This document shows positions 43,456 through 55,640 of a stretch of DNA of 64,000 nucleotides, one piece after another (position 1 is the stretch's first letter; every line of letters begins with the position of its first letter). The notes under the pieces are model-generated. The model worked only from the letters and a program-made list of their open reading frames with translations, ran no database searches and was not told where the DNA came from. A program made the position numbers and the translations under genes. Origin of the DNA: Halichoerus grypus (Eukaryota > Chordata > Mammalia > Carnivora > Phocidae); assembly GCF_964656455.1 (NCBI RefSeq), contig NC_135718.1, positions 148,224,762 to 148,288,761 on the forward strand, written 5' to 3'.

Positions 43456-44215
43456 CTTTCCAAATTCCAAGTAGGTACTCTGTAGTGAGTTGAAAAATAG
43501 TTAGGGGTCATAACTGGCATTTATAAAGGGAGGAAATATTAGAATGCATTCCGCCAAGTAAAGGGAAATTTTTTAGTCAAACATTTGTTCCAGAAACGTA
43601 GAGATGTCACAGAGTTTCACCAGTTTGCTTGTGCAGTTTGGGTACTTCACAGAGGCACCCAGCTATGGGGTCAGAGAGGATAAATGCAGCCGCCTTTGCA
43701 TATGCCAAATTCTGTGCCCCAGGGACTAGGTCTGCAAGAGATGGCATCTGTTTCTAATTTGCCCACCCAGAGGGAGCATCTTTGTCTAATTTTCACAAAG
43801 TCACCATAAAAACGAACAGTACCTCTGTGCCCACATATGTATGTGACAGATTACGATGTCAGACATCTTCCTTCTTATGGGCTATAGTCTAAAGAACTTT
43901 AAAAAAAGCTTCCCCAAACCCTATCATCAATAAGAAGCTTCATGTTTTAAAATAATAAAGAAAAGAAGCCTATAAGCCTTGTATCACTTATTCTAAAGAT
44001 AGGGCTTATTAAAGCTGCATGAAGATGAAACGGGAACCTTCTCTGACATTTGTGCGATTTAGAAGTATTTCACTTCACTGTCAAGCTCTGATCACAGATA
44101 CTGGACATAAAGCCCTTACATTGTAGAAGTGCTCTTGCAATTTGGAACTTAAGGTTTAGCCTGGTTACTTCGTAGGAAAATTCTACTGAAAAATAAAACG
44201 TGCCTGAGATTTCCG
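43456..44215. other. Unique-looking DNA
   Basis: No repeat recognised and no exon supported. Possible conserved noncoding sequence, unproven. Confidence 0.4.
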
Positions 44216-44290
44216 AAATAATAATAATAATAAATAACAGTCATGAAGAGGAGGAGGGGCAAGAGGAGGAGAAGAACAAGAAAGATGATG
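44216..44290 (+). repeat. (AAT)n and adjacent GA-rich low-complexity
   Basis: ATAATAATAATAATAAATAA followed by GAGGAGGAGGGGCAAGAGGA. Confidence 0.88.
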
Positions 44291-44545
44291 AATAGCAACA
44301 GCTAATAGGTATTGAGCATTTAATATGTTCAAGGCATGATTCAAAGCGCTTCGCATTTAATCCTCCCAACAACATTATGAATGGGACCTGTCATTATCCT
44401 CACTTTGCACAGGAAACTGATGGGGCACAGAGGAGTTACCCAAGGTCACGTAGCTAGGAAGGGCTGGATCTCGGAATTTAACCTAGCCACTCCGGCTTCA
44501 GGGTCTAGATGTCAACTCCTCTTCCATTCCGCCTCTCAAAACTAA
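44291..44545 (+). repeat. MIR SINE, near full length
   Basis: AATAGGTATTGAGCATTTAA, TTCAAAGCGCTTCGCATTTA, ATCCTCCCAACAACATTATG, ACCCAAGGTCACGTAGCTAG. One of the best-preserved ancient repeats in the window. Confidence 0.92.
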
Positions 44546-47385
44546 TTAGAGAGTTATTTTGGTCCCATGGCAACTGCTGAAATTGGTAAGTACCTTTCCA
44601 ACTTTCTGGACTAGATTTTCACGAACTCTTTGTCATTACGTGGCAAAATCTTCGAAATAACCCCATCAGTGACTGCATATCGCAGAGTGGTTGTTCCACT
44701 CTCTTACTATTAAGAATACCGTGAAGCAAACAGGATGTGATTGTTAAATAATTAATAATTTCAGACTGCTCATCAAGCACAAAGTCAGGCATTGCCCTTG
44801 GGGGTGTGACATCATCATGTTTGCTACCTCTGCTAAGTACAAGATTGCACTTTCAGTAGAGCGAGTCTTTAAGAGGCCAGGGAAAGAGTGCTGAGACCTC
44901 ATGATCTCATTTCGACACATATGCCAGCAAGTGATAAAAAGCTGAGAAGTGAAATAGAGAACTATCAGTTGATAAAGAAATAAAATTGTCTCTAAATGCT
45001 ATGTCTTTCAAAGTTTTCCAGGACACATCCCTGTGTCTATAAAGACAGCCTTCCTTTCTTTAAAGACAGGGTCAGCCAAGGGCAGCCAGTCATTTATCTT
45101 GGAGGTGGCAGAAGTCTATAACTTAAGAACACCCCACTTGAAAATGACAGTCATCTGGAGGCCCCTTTTATGGTATCTTCTTCTTTCAAGCTGATAATAG
45201 AACAGAACTTGGTAAGGGCCACTCCGTGCCATGAATCAAATCATACTTCACAAAAGTCATTTCCTATTGATGTTGATGTGCCTGTTCCTCATTTATATTG
45301 ATCAGTGGACATTTGTTTGCCAAGATAAAACTAAAAGAGATTTCCTGGATGCCCTGTGACATTTTCAAAGGGGAGAATTCATTCTTTTCAGCATTCGGCG
45401 TATGACTGGGTTTCAGAAAGAGGGAGTTACAAATCTTCTACTTTAGAGATGTCTAGCATGAAATGAAGAAGATAATGTTTCTGGGTCACTTCCTGTTTCC
45501 CAAGGGCCATCTTTACGAAGTTGGAGTGTGTATCATCTTTTTAAAATGAGATTGGGACCATCCATTCATTCAATTGAATTAGGTTCTAGGATTTGGGTGC
45601 CTGTGATCAAACCTGGCACTTAACCACACACAGCGAGAATAGTCGAGTTCCAGAAAAACTGAAACTGTGCAGATGTGCGTGAAACAATGGCTTGTAATAC
45701 ATACTGAAATAAAACTCCTCATGTGCATTATGTACACGCATGTGTGCCGTGCCCCCTGAAGCCAAGTAGGAAAGCTGAATGCCGATTCGAGCAACATATT
45801 TATTTACATTCAGTTCATAAAAATAAGAGATCAGATCTGTTGCATTCAGAACATTGGTATCTGTACAACTGTTATATCACAACAAAATTATTTGCATAAG
45901 TAGTTTATCAAAATCAAATATCTGCTTTAATTAAAAAGAGGCTACTTAGAGAAAGAAGCTAAAAGTCATGGATTAATGCATTCAGAAATGGAGACTCAAA
46001 CCAAATGCCCATTAAGCAACAGTTACTGTATTTCATCTTGACAATAAAATGTATAAGGGCATTGAGAAATTGACCTTTTGTGGTAATACTGTATGACAAC
46101 ACTTTTCTCCGATTGATCTTGGTGATGCTTTGGGTCACACACAAATCTTTTATGACCACCTGAAGAGGCTAACAATCAAACTCAATCACCAAATTGAGAA
46201 GAACAAGATGCTCTTTTGAAGGCCATCACTAATCTTCTGGTTACAAAAATCTGTGACATTGCCTCAATTTTCATGATTTCTACATTTCCTTAGCTTCTGA
46301 AACTAAAGATGGTCCTTTTACCTGAAGCCCCTTAATTTTTTTTTATGTTCCATACTAATGTGCTCTCCATGCTCTCTTCTTGATAGTGCAACTCTTCCTC
46401 TTGTCTCCTCCCAGTTGAAATTGGGATTTTCTGACATTTAGTCCATAGCTCCCACTTTTCTTTCTGTAAAATCCCATGTGGTGATTTGGATTTTTCCCCT
46501 TGAGTAAATACCCATTGTGCCATTTGTGCCCCACCCTTAGGATTCACCATATCTGGCTTTTGTGCAATCTTGGGAAAGCTAAAATACCAAGTTTGAGTAG
46601 ATCTATAGAGTCAAGCAATGACAATATTTTAGAATATTTAGCAAGATGGTTAGCTGGTTATTTAGGACGTTAAAAAAAAACACTGGATGAAAGTCTGAAG
46701 GCAAATGCAAGACTGTAAGCACCATCTTAACAATGAAAGAGAGATTGGACAGGTACCAATTCTATTCCATTGGGAAAGGATATCAAACCTACACCACCAG
46801 CCCTGGCTGCTTCCCTGAAAGCTGATTATGAATTTCCAAATATTTTCCTTGACATCCTATTAGAATATCAAATCCGACATATCACAAACAAAATTTATAG
46901 TATTCATTACTGGATTTGCTACCATCCTTGATTTCTCTTTGTGTTAATGGCACCACAATTGTAAAAAGGAAACTGTATGCCTGCTCCTGATTTGAATAGG
47001 CTCCTCATATCTCAGATTAGATAAAATTATTTGGCTACTGATGGGTTTTCCCACCAAGACTATTTTTCCAGTTCTGCATTTATCTTTAAGTCATTATCCC
47101 TGTTTTTTATGTATTTCTGGAATAACCAACACATGACCTTGCTGAACAGTATTGAACAATATGTTGGACAATTAAACAATATTCCGCAATCTGGTCTTTT
47201 TCAGGCTCTCTAGTTCCACTTGGATGTCATATTTTAGCCTTCCCAACATTATCTAAGGTTCAGTTGTGACTAGGCTTAATGGCACAACACTGGGACATTC
47301 TTCCATTTTGCAAATACCTGAATAATATTATTCATCAACTCCATCTGTGGATCCAACACACTTTCATTTTATCTAGTTAACATTT
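44546..47385. other. Longest stretch with no recognised repeat
   Basis: About 2.8 kb without an identifiable transposon. 45785-45945 is AT-rich with TTATTTGCATAAG (octamer-like) and TTTAATTAAA. The minus frame 46332-46550 (72 codons, residues MAQWVFTQGEKSKSP) and the others here have no recognised domain. It may be unique sequence or an undiagnosed old ERV piece. Confidence 0.4.
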
Positions 47386-47389
47386 ATTC

Positions 47390-48450
47390 ATATTTGTATA
47401 TTCATTCATTAGTATTTATTGCCTACCTACTTTTTGACAGGAACCCTGTTAGGCATTGAGGATACAAATCCAGAGAAAACCATATCCTCACACTTAAGAG
47501 ATTTCAGTCTCATGAGGTAGAGAGAAAAATAAAGGGATAAATCAAAGTATGCCTGGAGTGATACATGAGACCAGAGAAGTAGAGCTGCATCCTCTAAATG
47601 AGCAGGGTATCAATAAGATTAAGAAACCTTCCTAGATGAGGTGACATTGGAGCATGGGGAAATCCACTGAGGCATAAAATGCATGGCCACAAAATCCTGA
47701 ATGACTGGAGCAGAAATTATATGTTGAAAATTTATAGGCGATGAGCCCATAGAAGTAGGTTTACACTCAACTGTGAAAGAACTCTGCCTGGGTGCTGTGC
47801 TAAAGAATTGGAACATAATCCTGAAAACTATGGGAACCACTGAGTGATTGTCAGCAGGGGAGTGGCATGAATACAAAAGTATCCTAGAAAGATCACTTTG
47901 GCAGAAATACAGAGGTTCTAAGCAGGAAAACCTCTATGTAGAGAAAGTCATTAGAATACAATACCAATCTAGGAAAAATATGTCAAGAGCCTGAACTAAG
48001 GTCTTGATGGTACAAATAGAGAAGGAATGAGAGATTTGAAAGACACTTACCTGGCAGAATTACAGGTGCTAGTGATTAATTACATTTGCGGGTTGGGCGA
48101 GTGGGAGGAAGAGAGAAGTCTATGATGAATTCCAGGTTTCTGATTTCCATGATTGGACATGTGGTGATGTTTTCCACTGAGAAGAGACATAGATGAGGAG
48201 AAACAGGTTTTTAGGGAAAGACAATGAATTAAGTTTGTTACCTGAGGAAATTGAGATGTCTATCGAACATTTAAATGGAAGTGTCTGGTAGCTTATAGAT
48301 TTCTGGAACTTAGCAGGGAGATCTAGGCATATATAAATTTGGAAGTCATCACACACATATGGTACCTCAAGCTATGAGAGTAGATAAAGTCAACCAGGGA
48401 ATGTATGTAGAACATGATCAGGGTCTAGAATTGGATACTACAGATTCTAA
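47390..48450 (-). repeat. Long L2-type LINE relic, antisense
   Basis: About 1 kb in consistent order on the plus strand: TTATTGCCTACCTACTTTTT, GTTAGGCATTGAGGATACAA, AGATGAGGTGACATTGGAGC, CAGCAGGGGAGTGGCATGAA, AGATCACTTTGGCAGAAATA, TGAATTCCAGGTTTCTGATT, GAAATTGAGATGTCTATCGA, ATAAATTTGGAAGTCATCAC. This is the reverse L2 3' region. The small frames at 47619-47876 and 48120-48356 are relic sequence. Confidence 0.65.
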
Positions 48451-48479
48451 GGGCAATTTGAAGAAAACATAAGTCATGG

Positions 48480-48560
48480 CAGGAAGGATGGGAGGAAGGA
48501 AGGAAGTCGGGGGAGAAAGGAATGAGAGGAAGGAAGGGAAAAAAAGAAAGGGAAATATTT
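48480..48560 (+). repeat. Purine-rich (GGAA)n tract
   Basis: GGAGGAAGGAAGGAAG and GGAAGGAAGGGAAAA units. Confidence 0.88.
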
Positions 48561-48564
48561 TTCT

Positions 48565-49458
48565 TAGCACAGAATGTCAGCTAATAAATACAGGAAAAAT
48601 GAAATAAAATTAATGGGTAAAATTGGATGAGGAACAGGATATTACACAGTCTCAAAGTACCTCTCAACAATTTACTTATTAATTCCAAAAAAACAAAAAC
48701 AAAAACAAACAAACCAGTAACTGTATAGTAGACCAATCTGGTGGACACTATCTTAATCAGGTAGCCCAAGTTTGCAACACCAATATTGGGACAAATCAAC
48801 ATTATATGCCTCTTGATATGATGTACTGAGACAGCACAGCACATCGCCAGTGTTCTTGTAGAAAATGCATAACCTGAGTCTAGTCATAAAGAAACTTCAG
48901 AAAAACCCCAATGAGGGAATTCTATAAAATATTTAGCCTGTACTCTTTAAATGTTAAGATCAATAAAAACAAACGAACCAAAACCTGAGGGACCATTCCA
49001 TAATGCAGGAGACTACAGAGACATGACAACTATGAAAATGCTTAATCTTCCACTGGATCCTGGACCAGAAAAAAAAGAAAGAAAGAAAGAAAGAAAGAAA
49101 AAGAAAAGAAAAATCTCTTGAGGTGACAATTGATGAAATTTGAATACAGACAGTGAACTAAACAATAATTTTGTACCAGTGTGAAATTTCTTGATTTGTT
49201 AATTTTTCTCTGGTTCTATAGGAAAATAGCCATGTTCTTAGGAAAGACACACTGAAGTATTTAGGGACAAAAAAGCATGTTGTTTCTGATGTATTCTTAA
49301 ATGGTTCAGAAAAATTAGATAGATAGGTAATTATAAAGCAAATTGTTCATAATGTAAATAATTGGTGAATCTCTCTAAAGGATATACAGAATTCCTTATA
49401 CTAATCTTGCCACCTTGCTACTTTTCTTAAAGTTTGAAATCATATCAAAATAAAAATA
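48565..49458 (+). mobile_element. L1M 3' UTR, sense
   Basis: AGGGACCATTCCATAATGCA, GGATCCTGGACCAGAAAAAA, TGACAATTGATGAAATTTGA, TTCTTAGGAAAGACACACTG, AGTATTTAGGGACAAAAAAG and the end TGAAATCATATCAAAATAAA are an old L1M 3' end in correct order. A (GAAA)n expansion lies inside at 49073-49110. Confidence 0.82.
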
Positions 49459-49627
49459 GCATGAAATGTACAACATAATATGGATAAAACAGTTCACTGA
49501 TAGTCAAATGTCTTTAGCTTACTGATAATGCCCCTACGTTCGTCCTTGCCATTTTTCCTAGGCTCGGTTGATTCTTTTAACATCTTCCTTCTACTCTCTC
49601 ACATTCTCTGTCAATCTTTCGTAGAGT

Positions 49628-49845
49628 AAGGCCATATGGGGCAGTGGTAGAGCGAGGGCTCTAGAGTCAGACCATCTGGTGTGACTGTGTGACCCTGGAC
49701 AAGATACTTAATACTGGTTCACTAGTTGTTTTGTTGTTTTATCTATAAAATAAGAAAAATAAGAGCACCTGTATGATAGTGTTCTTATGAGGTTCTTAAG
49801 ACATTGCCTAACATACAGGAAGTACTCAACGATTTGGGTCCTTAA
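49628..49845 (-). repeat. MIR SINE, minus strand
   Basis: GGGCTCTAGAGTCAGACCAT, GTGTGACCCTGGACAAGATA, ATCTATAAAATAAGAAAAAT and CTTAAGACATTGCCTAACAT are reverse MIR. Confidence 0.82.
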
Positions 49846-49992
49846 TGTGTGTTTTTCTCCTCCCAAATCTTTTTATTTTCTTTTTAAACAACTAACTTCA
49901 AGGAAGTACAACTCATGGGGAATTGGTATCGTTTCCAACTTAATGTATATGATGTGATATGTTTTTGAGCCTCTGTACTCCCGGGTTTTTCT

Positions 49993-50186
49993 TTTTTGTT
50001 TTTAAGATTTATTTATTTATTTATTTGGGCTGGGGGCGTGAGGAGAGAGGCAGAGAGCAAGGGAGAAGCAGACGTTCTGCTGAGCAGGGAACCTGATGCA
50101 GGGCTCTGTACCACGACCCTGAGATCATGACCTGAGCTGAAACCATGAGTCAGCAACTTAAGTGACTAAGCCACCCAGGTGCCCCT
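49993..50186 (-). mobile_element. SINEC insertion, minus strand
   Basis: Reverse SINEC between TCCCGGGTTTTTCT (49979-49992) and TCCTGGGTTCTTCT (50187-50200). Confidence 0.93.
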
Positions 50187-50389
50187 TCCTGGGTTCTTCT
50201 ATGTCATGTGGCCATTTTTTTCTTTTTCCGGCATGATACCACAATTATCTAAGAAGTTAAATATACTGACTGAGGCATATGGACTTCTAATACATTGGGG
50301 TCAAAATATTACTCCTATCATGCCAATAAAGTATAGAATGCTTCAATTTGTTTATATAGTTTCAATTCTGAAAATTTTATTTTTTAATT

Positions 50390-50597
50390 TTTTTAATTTT
50401 TAATTTTTTTTTTAAAGATTTTATTTATTTGACAGAGAGAGACACAGCGAGAGAGGGAACACAAGCAGGCGGAGTGGGAGAGGGAGAAGCAGGCTTCCCC
50501 CCGAGCAGGGAGCCTGATGCGGGCCTCAATCCCAGCACCCTGGGATCATGACCTGAGCCGAAGGCAGACGCTTAACGACTGAGCCACCCAGGCGTTC
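50390..50597 (-). mobile_element. SINEC insertion, minus strand
   Basis: Reverse SINEC ending GAGCCACCCAGGCGTTCC. The left flank AAAATTTTATTTTTTAATT and right flank AAATTTCATTTTTTTAAA appear to be a diverged target duplication. Confidence 0.92.
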
Positions 50598-50657
50598 CAA
50601 ATTTCATTTTTTTAAACAGGCCAAGAGAGCATCAATAAAAGATGATCACTCAGTAAG

Positions 50658-50687
50658 ATCCAAAGTAGAATAACTTCTACTTTGGAT
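50658..50687. repeat. Perfect 13-bp inverted repeat with 4-nt loop
   Basis: ATCCAAAGTAGAA (50658-50670) and its exact reverse complement TTCTACTTTGGAT (50675-50687) are separated by TAAC. Confidence 0.9.
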
Positions 50688-51029
50688 TTTTTTCTACTAA
50701 TCAACAAAGAAATATAAGCTTACATGCGCATAAATATGACTAAAAATACACATTGTTTAAATAGAAAATACAGTTAGTGAAGACAAGTGGACAAATCTGT
50801 GCAAGCTATGTTCACAGAAATAGGACTTGCAGACTCAACCATTCTAAGACTGTGTATATGTGATGGGGGGATTTCTTGAATAAGGCAGTTCTGATTCCCA
50901 AGTGGTCCCAACAAATGGGTCAGTTCAAACTTCATCTTTACTTAAATTATGTATCAGTGTGAACAAAAGTCTCTCAAGTGCTTTTTCTTAACTCATTATC
51001 ATACTCGAGATACCTTATCATATTGGGGG

Positions 51030-51415
51030 AAGGAATAAATTTGGACTTTATTCTAATGGGATACCTTTGCAAGATTTTAGACATCTTCTGATCAGTGTGC
51101 TTAAGGAGATTACTTTGGCTGTTATGTTCAACAGACAAACGGAAAGGAAAGTGTGCAGGACCAAGTTAAGAGGCTATTTCATAGCCTCCAGTTAAAAATG
51201 TAAATTGACTTCTTATTCATTGGGATCCCCCAAATTCCTCTCACAATCCCAGTAAATTATAGGCAGTACTTTGGAAGTGGAGTACAAAGGACTCCAATGG
51301 ATTTGATATGGGAGCTCAAGGGATCCGAGCCAAAGAATATGCCCAGGTCTGGTGATTGAGAAACTGATGAGACAACTGTGCCTTTTAGTGATCTGAAGAT
51401 AGAGAACAGGTTTGG
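51030..51415 (-). repeat. L2-type LINE relic, antisense
   Basis: TTGGACTTTATTCTAATGGG, GAGATTACTTTGGCTGTTAT, AGTTAAGAGGCTATTTCATA and, after a gap, GGTCTGGTGATTGAGAAACT follow the same order as the relic at 47390-48450. Confidence 0.5.
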
Positions 51416-51779
51416 ATATTAGGAAAAACCATTTTCTTTCTGGTCAAAAATCATGGAGTTTATGTAACCTAACCTTTGTTCAAATGTTATTTGCTCTTCA
51501 CGGCTTGGCAAATGTATTCATTAAGTAAATAAGTATATTCTATGGTGTTAATGTAGCATACTTTTTTAATGTAGCAAAAGCAATAATAATATGCTAGCCA
51601 AGACATCTCTATAGGATGTTTCTGGCTGTCACAGTATGACCTGTGCTTTGCCTGGGCTGGTGTCTCAGCGATCCATCCATCCTCTGCTCTATCATGTCCT
51701 GCCAAGACCAACACAATAGAGCTCAGAGAGGAATCGAAGCCACAAATCACTCCCATTAACACAGGACATTTATCAAGAA

Positions 51780-52195
51780 GTTATCCTTATCTGCAGCATA
51801 AATACCAGAATACAATGAATTTGTGACACTGTTGCATCGAGTGCCCGGAGCCACCCTAGCTGCTGGGACAGCTGGCTTTACTAGGCTGTCACTCCATTCC
51901 ACCTTGAGTTCGGCTTCAATGCCAAGGGATGGACGATCTCAGGCTGCTTCAACCTCATAGAGTGGCAATATCAATAAGCTCTACTGTTTTATTAGGTTTA
52001 TCAAACAGCAGTCTATCTGGTCTGCTGGCCAGGATATGCCTATCTGTGATCATAACTCTATCCCACTTTATCTCACAACAGTGGTCTATGAATATCATCT
52101 CACATTGATGCTTAAAATATGACTGGCATTCCATTAAAGCTGTAGAGAGTCCATTCAAAGTGCAATGGAGGCAGGGCAGGGACTCATACATATGA
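51780..52195 (-). pseudogene. Possible relic of an endonuclease-bearing LINE (C-terminal part)
   Basis: The minus frame 51955-52191 (78 residues) contains EIKWDRVMITDRHILASRPD followed by RLLFDKPNKTVELIDIA. The pattern WDR..TDR....RPD-X14-D resembles the C-terminal region of certain non-LTR retrotransposon polymerases in which a PD-X(12-14)-D motif marks a restriction-like endonuclease. The frame has no obvious upstream continuation and ends at a stop after DIATL. The assignment rests on motif recognition alone; a chance frame is the alternative. Confidence 0.35.
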
Positions 52196-52888
52196 GAGGA
52201 AATAGATAAAGCTTTGATCCTCTTTTAGCGCTAATAAAATTAAGTTCTAAGGGCTTTTACTGTTTTCTGGAGAAACAACTACTACACGTCCTTGTTATTG
52301 TACAGGAAAAGAACTTAACCTACACTGGTGCATTGTTTTACATTTTACAAACAATTTTCATATTTTTCGTTTTACTTGATTTTACCAACAGCTTAAGTTT
52401 GTTCTAGTGTTAACTACTTTTATAGATAGGAGAACTGCCCGTGGTGTTAATCAATTAATTTGCTAAAATGAGGGCAATTAGGGCAGAACCTTAGTAGCAA
52501 TATTATACTTCGGGGCATAAGTCACAGTGACCAAAGTAGGGTACTGTCCGCCCACATGATCTAGTTTCTAATGCAACACAATTCTTTCCCGGAATGGCTA
52601 CTAGTAGATGCCATTGAGCCTCTACTGATAGCCACACGTCGAGCTTCATTAGATGCCAATTTGAAGGCATCTACTGGACTACTGAGGAGAAAGAAGAGGG
52701 AAAGAAAAGACCCAGTGATACTATACCACTACATTTTCTTCAGTTATATATTTTCCATGATTGTATGTGAAAGGTCAGAAATATCAACTAGTAATCAGCT
52801 TTACCTGTCATTGATGACATTTGTCTTTGGTGCAACTTCTAATGACATATCACCTCCCTTTTCACACCTGGAAATCATAAAATAAAAT
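52196..52888. other. Unassigned DNA with a 104-codon plus frame
   Basis: The frame at 52571-52885 (RRKKRERKDP near the middle, then a hydrophobic stretch) has no recognised domain, promoter or splice context. Confidence 0.3.
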
Positions 52889-52889
52889 T

Positions 52890-53150
52890 TTGTCTAGCCT
52901 GACCAACTATAGCATTTCCTAAAGAAGCCTTCCATATGGCTCCCAGGTATGTTCTAATCCCTTCTGTTGTGTTAACATCGCTCCTCCTACGGACCTGTGT
53001 TAGCACACACACATCACACTGTTTTGCAAGAAATTGTGAGTAGGATTTTTGTCCTCCATTAGACTCTGAAATTCTTGATGACTTCTTTATTTATGTTTAA
53101 ATCTCGGATACTTAGCCTGGTGACTTGGCACAAAGTACCTTTCTGATGTA
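52890..53150 (+). repeat. Possible L2 3' end, sense
   Basis: TAAAGAAGCCTTCCATATGG, TTAGACTCTGAAATTCTTGA and TACTTAGCCTGGTGACTTGG follow L2 3' UTR order, with diverged bases. Confidence 0.45.
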
Positions 53151-53876
53151 GCCTAAGCATGTTTTGCCTAAAGTAATAGGATATTAAGATGGGATTCCTA
53201 ACTTGACTTTGTCCCCAAAATCAATACGATAGAAGAAAGGTACTACAGTGATTGTGAGAAAGATCCTTACCACTGCCCTCCCACCATTCCCATGCAGAAT
53301 TTACAAAAAGGTATCTATAATCAGATCATCTACAATTCTTTACCCTTTAACAAATCAAGAAAATCAACTGCAGAGAAGATTTTGAAGAGGATTTCTTCAG
53401 GAAATATTTTTGACTCCCAAACATTGGGATATGGTGGGAGCGTGCTACACCTTTTACCTGAAAACCAGAGTACAGTTTGGATTTCGGCAGAAGTAAAAGG
53501 TGGCTAGCAAAGGGTCAAGAAGTAAGGAACCATGTGTCTCACATTTTCCAGGACAGCGTTAGTATCCTGTTGTCCCCCATAAGTACACTCATGCTGTCAA
53601 ACCACATGTTCTAGTTTTTGTGGTAAAATATAGTCACTCCATCTAAAGACAACTCAGAAATTTTAAAATGGTCGTAAGATTTCAGATTTTATACCTGAGG
53701 AGCTTGAAAGAAATGATCAGGAGAAAAATGGTTTGGTAGTTCAGAAAAAGCTGGGTGTTTAAAGGTATTTCTGATGCTCCTTTTTAATTATGGAGATTTA
53801 CAACAATTAGAAGTTTACTTCTGAGGGGCATCCCCCAGCTTGGACATTCAGCTTAAACTTCCACTGAGCCCAATAG
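53151..53876. other. Unassigned DNA
   Basis: No repeat recognised. The 71-codon frame at 53292-53507 has no known domain. Confidence 0.35.
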
Positions 53877-53891
53877 AATTTTAAATATCTT

Positions 53892-54102
53892 GTGGCACCT
53901 GGGTGGCTCAGTCAGTTAAGCATCCGACTCTTGGTTTCGGCTCAGGTCATGATCTCGTGGTTTTGAGATCAAGCCCCACTTTGGGCTCTGTGCTCCATGT
54001 GCATTCTACTTCAGATTCTTTCCCTCTCCCTCCCACTCTCTCTCTCAAATAAATAAATGAATAAATAAATAAATAAATAAATAAATAAATTCTTTTAAAA
54101 AT
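53892..54102 (+). mobile_element. SINEC insertion with expanded (AAAT)n tail
   Basis: TGGCACCTGGGTGGCTCAG head and about ten AAAT units at 54047-54090. TTTAAATATCTT flanks at 53880-53891 and 54105-54116. Confidence 0.94.
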
Positions 54103-54329
54103 TGTTTAAATATCTTTACTTAGAATCAATCAAATGTAAAAGAAAAGAGACAGAGTATGGGAGTGAATTGTAGAAGATTATAGGAATTCAAAGTCTAGCA
54201 TGTGACTGGAAATGGGGAAGCCATGAGGACCTTGAGGGATTTTCTTCTATCTCATTTCGGCTTCATCCGCAAATCTGTGTCTTTCTTTTCTGCTATAGAG
54301 TATCTTTCTCTAAAAGTTGCACAACAGTA

Positions 54330-54545
54330 TTATTACTAGCTAACAGTTATTGAACTTTGCTGTGTGCTGCATTTACAGAGTAGCTAACTTAATGCCCACT
54401 ACAATTTTATGACATACTCCCATTTTACCAATGAAGAAATTAAGGCTCAGAGGTTAGGTGATTTTTCCAAATTCTTAATTTATACAGCAAAGTATTGAAA
54501 ATAGGTCTGACTCCAGAACTAACACTATGAACCACTATGACACAT
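54330..54545 (+). repeat. MIR SINE
   Basis: GCTAACAGTTATTGAACTTT, CCATTTTACCAATGAAGAAA, TTAAGGCTCAGAGGTTAGGT, CTGACTCCAGAACTAACACT. Confidence 0.88.
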
Positions 54546-54925
54546 TTCTTCTACCTGGGGTTTGGTGTTTTCTCTCTATAAACATCAGATTTACACATTA
54601 GAGGTCAAGATACTGGAAAGGTGTAACTCTAATTCCTCAGACCCAGTCTGAGTCCTTGAGGGACCATATCTTCTTTGTCTACATTGAAGAGATGGGCATT
54701 TCTGATGGGTATGGTCATGCTTTATAAACTCCCCAGCTGAAGATGCATCCTCTATAACCAGAGGATCTTGGTCCAAGAAGTAGTTCACTTCCTGAAAATA
54801 GAGACTTACATCTCAAAATATATCTATTATGCTCTTTTGCAAAGGGCACTCCAAATTTCTGATTACAAGTCAATTTGATTCTCTGCAACACGTTTATCGA
54901 GCACCTATTATGGCCCCCATTTAGC
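54546..54925. other. Unassigned DNA
   Basis: No repeat recognised. Two overlapping minus frames (54591-54927) lack domains. Confidence 0.35.
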
Positions 54926-55050
54926 AAATAAAAATATAGGGCAGCCAGCCAAATTCAAATTTTAAGATAAACAATGGACTTTTTTAAAAGTATAAGTATG
55001 TCTCAAATATTGCATGGGCATCCTATATTTTATACGGCAACTGTAGGCAT
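54926..55050 (+). repeat. Unnamed ancient repeat, copy B
   Basis: AGCAAATAAAAATATAGGGC, CAGCCAAATTCAAATTTTAA, AGTATAAGTATGTCTCAAAT and GCATCCTATATTTTATACGG. Related to 34840-34975 and extends further. Confidence 0.55.
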
Positions 55051-55605
55051 TATTTTGTACCCATAGGGCTATAGTGTCATGAAGAATAAGGAAACTAGTA
55101 ATCATTCTTACTTAGTCATTTATAACTAAACCCAGACAGTTTAATTTGATGTGGATAGCCTTGACGAGTACTATTCTCTCTCCCAATTTCAGTTTGGACT
55201 CACTCCCAATATCAGCTATCACTTTCTTTTCTAGACAGAAGAGATTATTACCCAGGTTATTACCTGTGGGGTTATTTTGGTAGTTATAAAAAGGAATTAG
55301 CCTACTGAAGAGCCCTCTGGCCAAATATCATTAAAATCACAGATCTTTGGATTCAGCATAGGCACCTAAGATTTTGAATCTGTTCCCATGTCTTATTTAG
55401 GAAATTTATTATTTAGAAATATTAAATGAGTTGGGAATGGCTAATTTAAGATGATTAAGTGGTCACTAATTAAAATCAACTTTATGTCGAGAAGAGACTT
55501 CTGTCCAGGTGTGTGTTATGACAACTTGGCTCTCCAAATAACAGCTCATTAAAGTGTCTCCACATTGCTCCTCTTACCTCACCATGTCCACTCCCTACCT
55601 CCCCT
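55051..55605. other. Unassigned DNA
   Basis: AT-rich with no recognised element. GGCTAATTTAAGATGATTAA near 55438 is noted, without a call. Confidence 0.35.
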
Positions 55606-55607
55606 TC

Positions 55608-55609
55608 AC

Positions 55610-55640
<31 letters not shown>

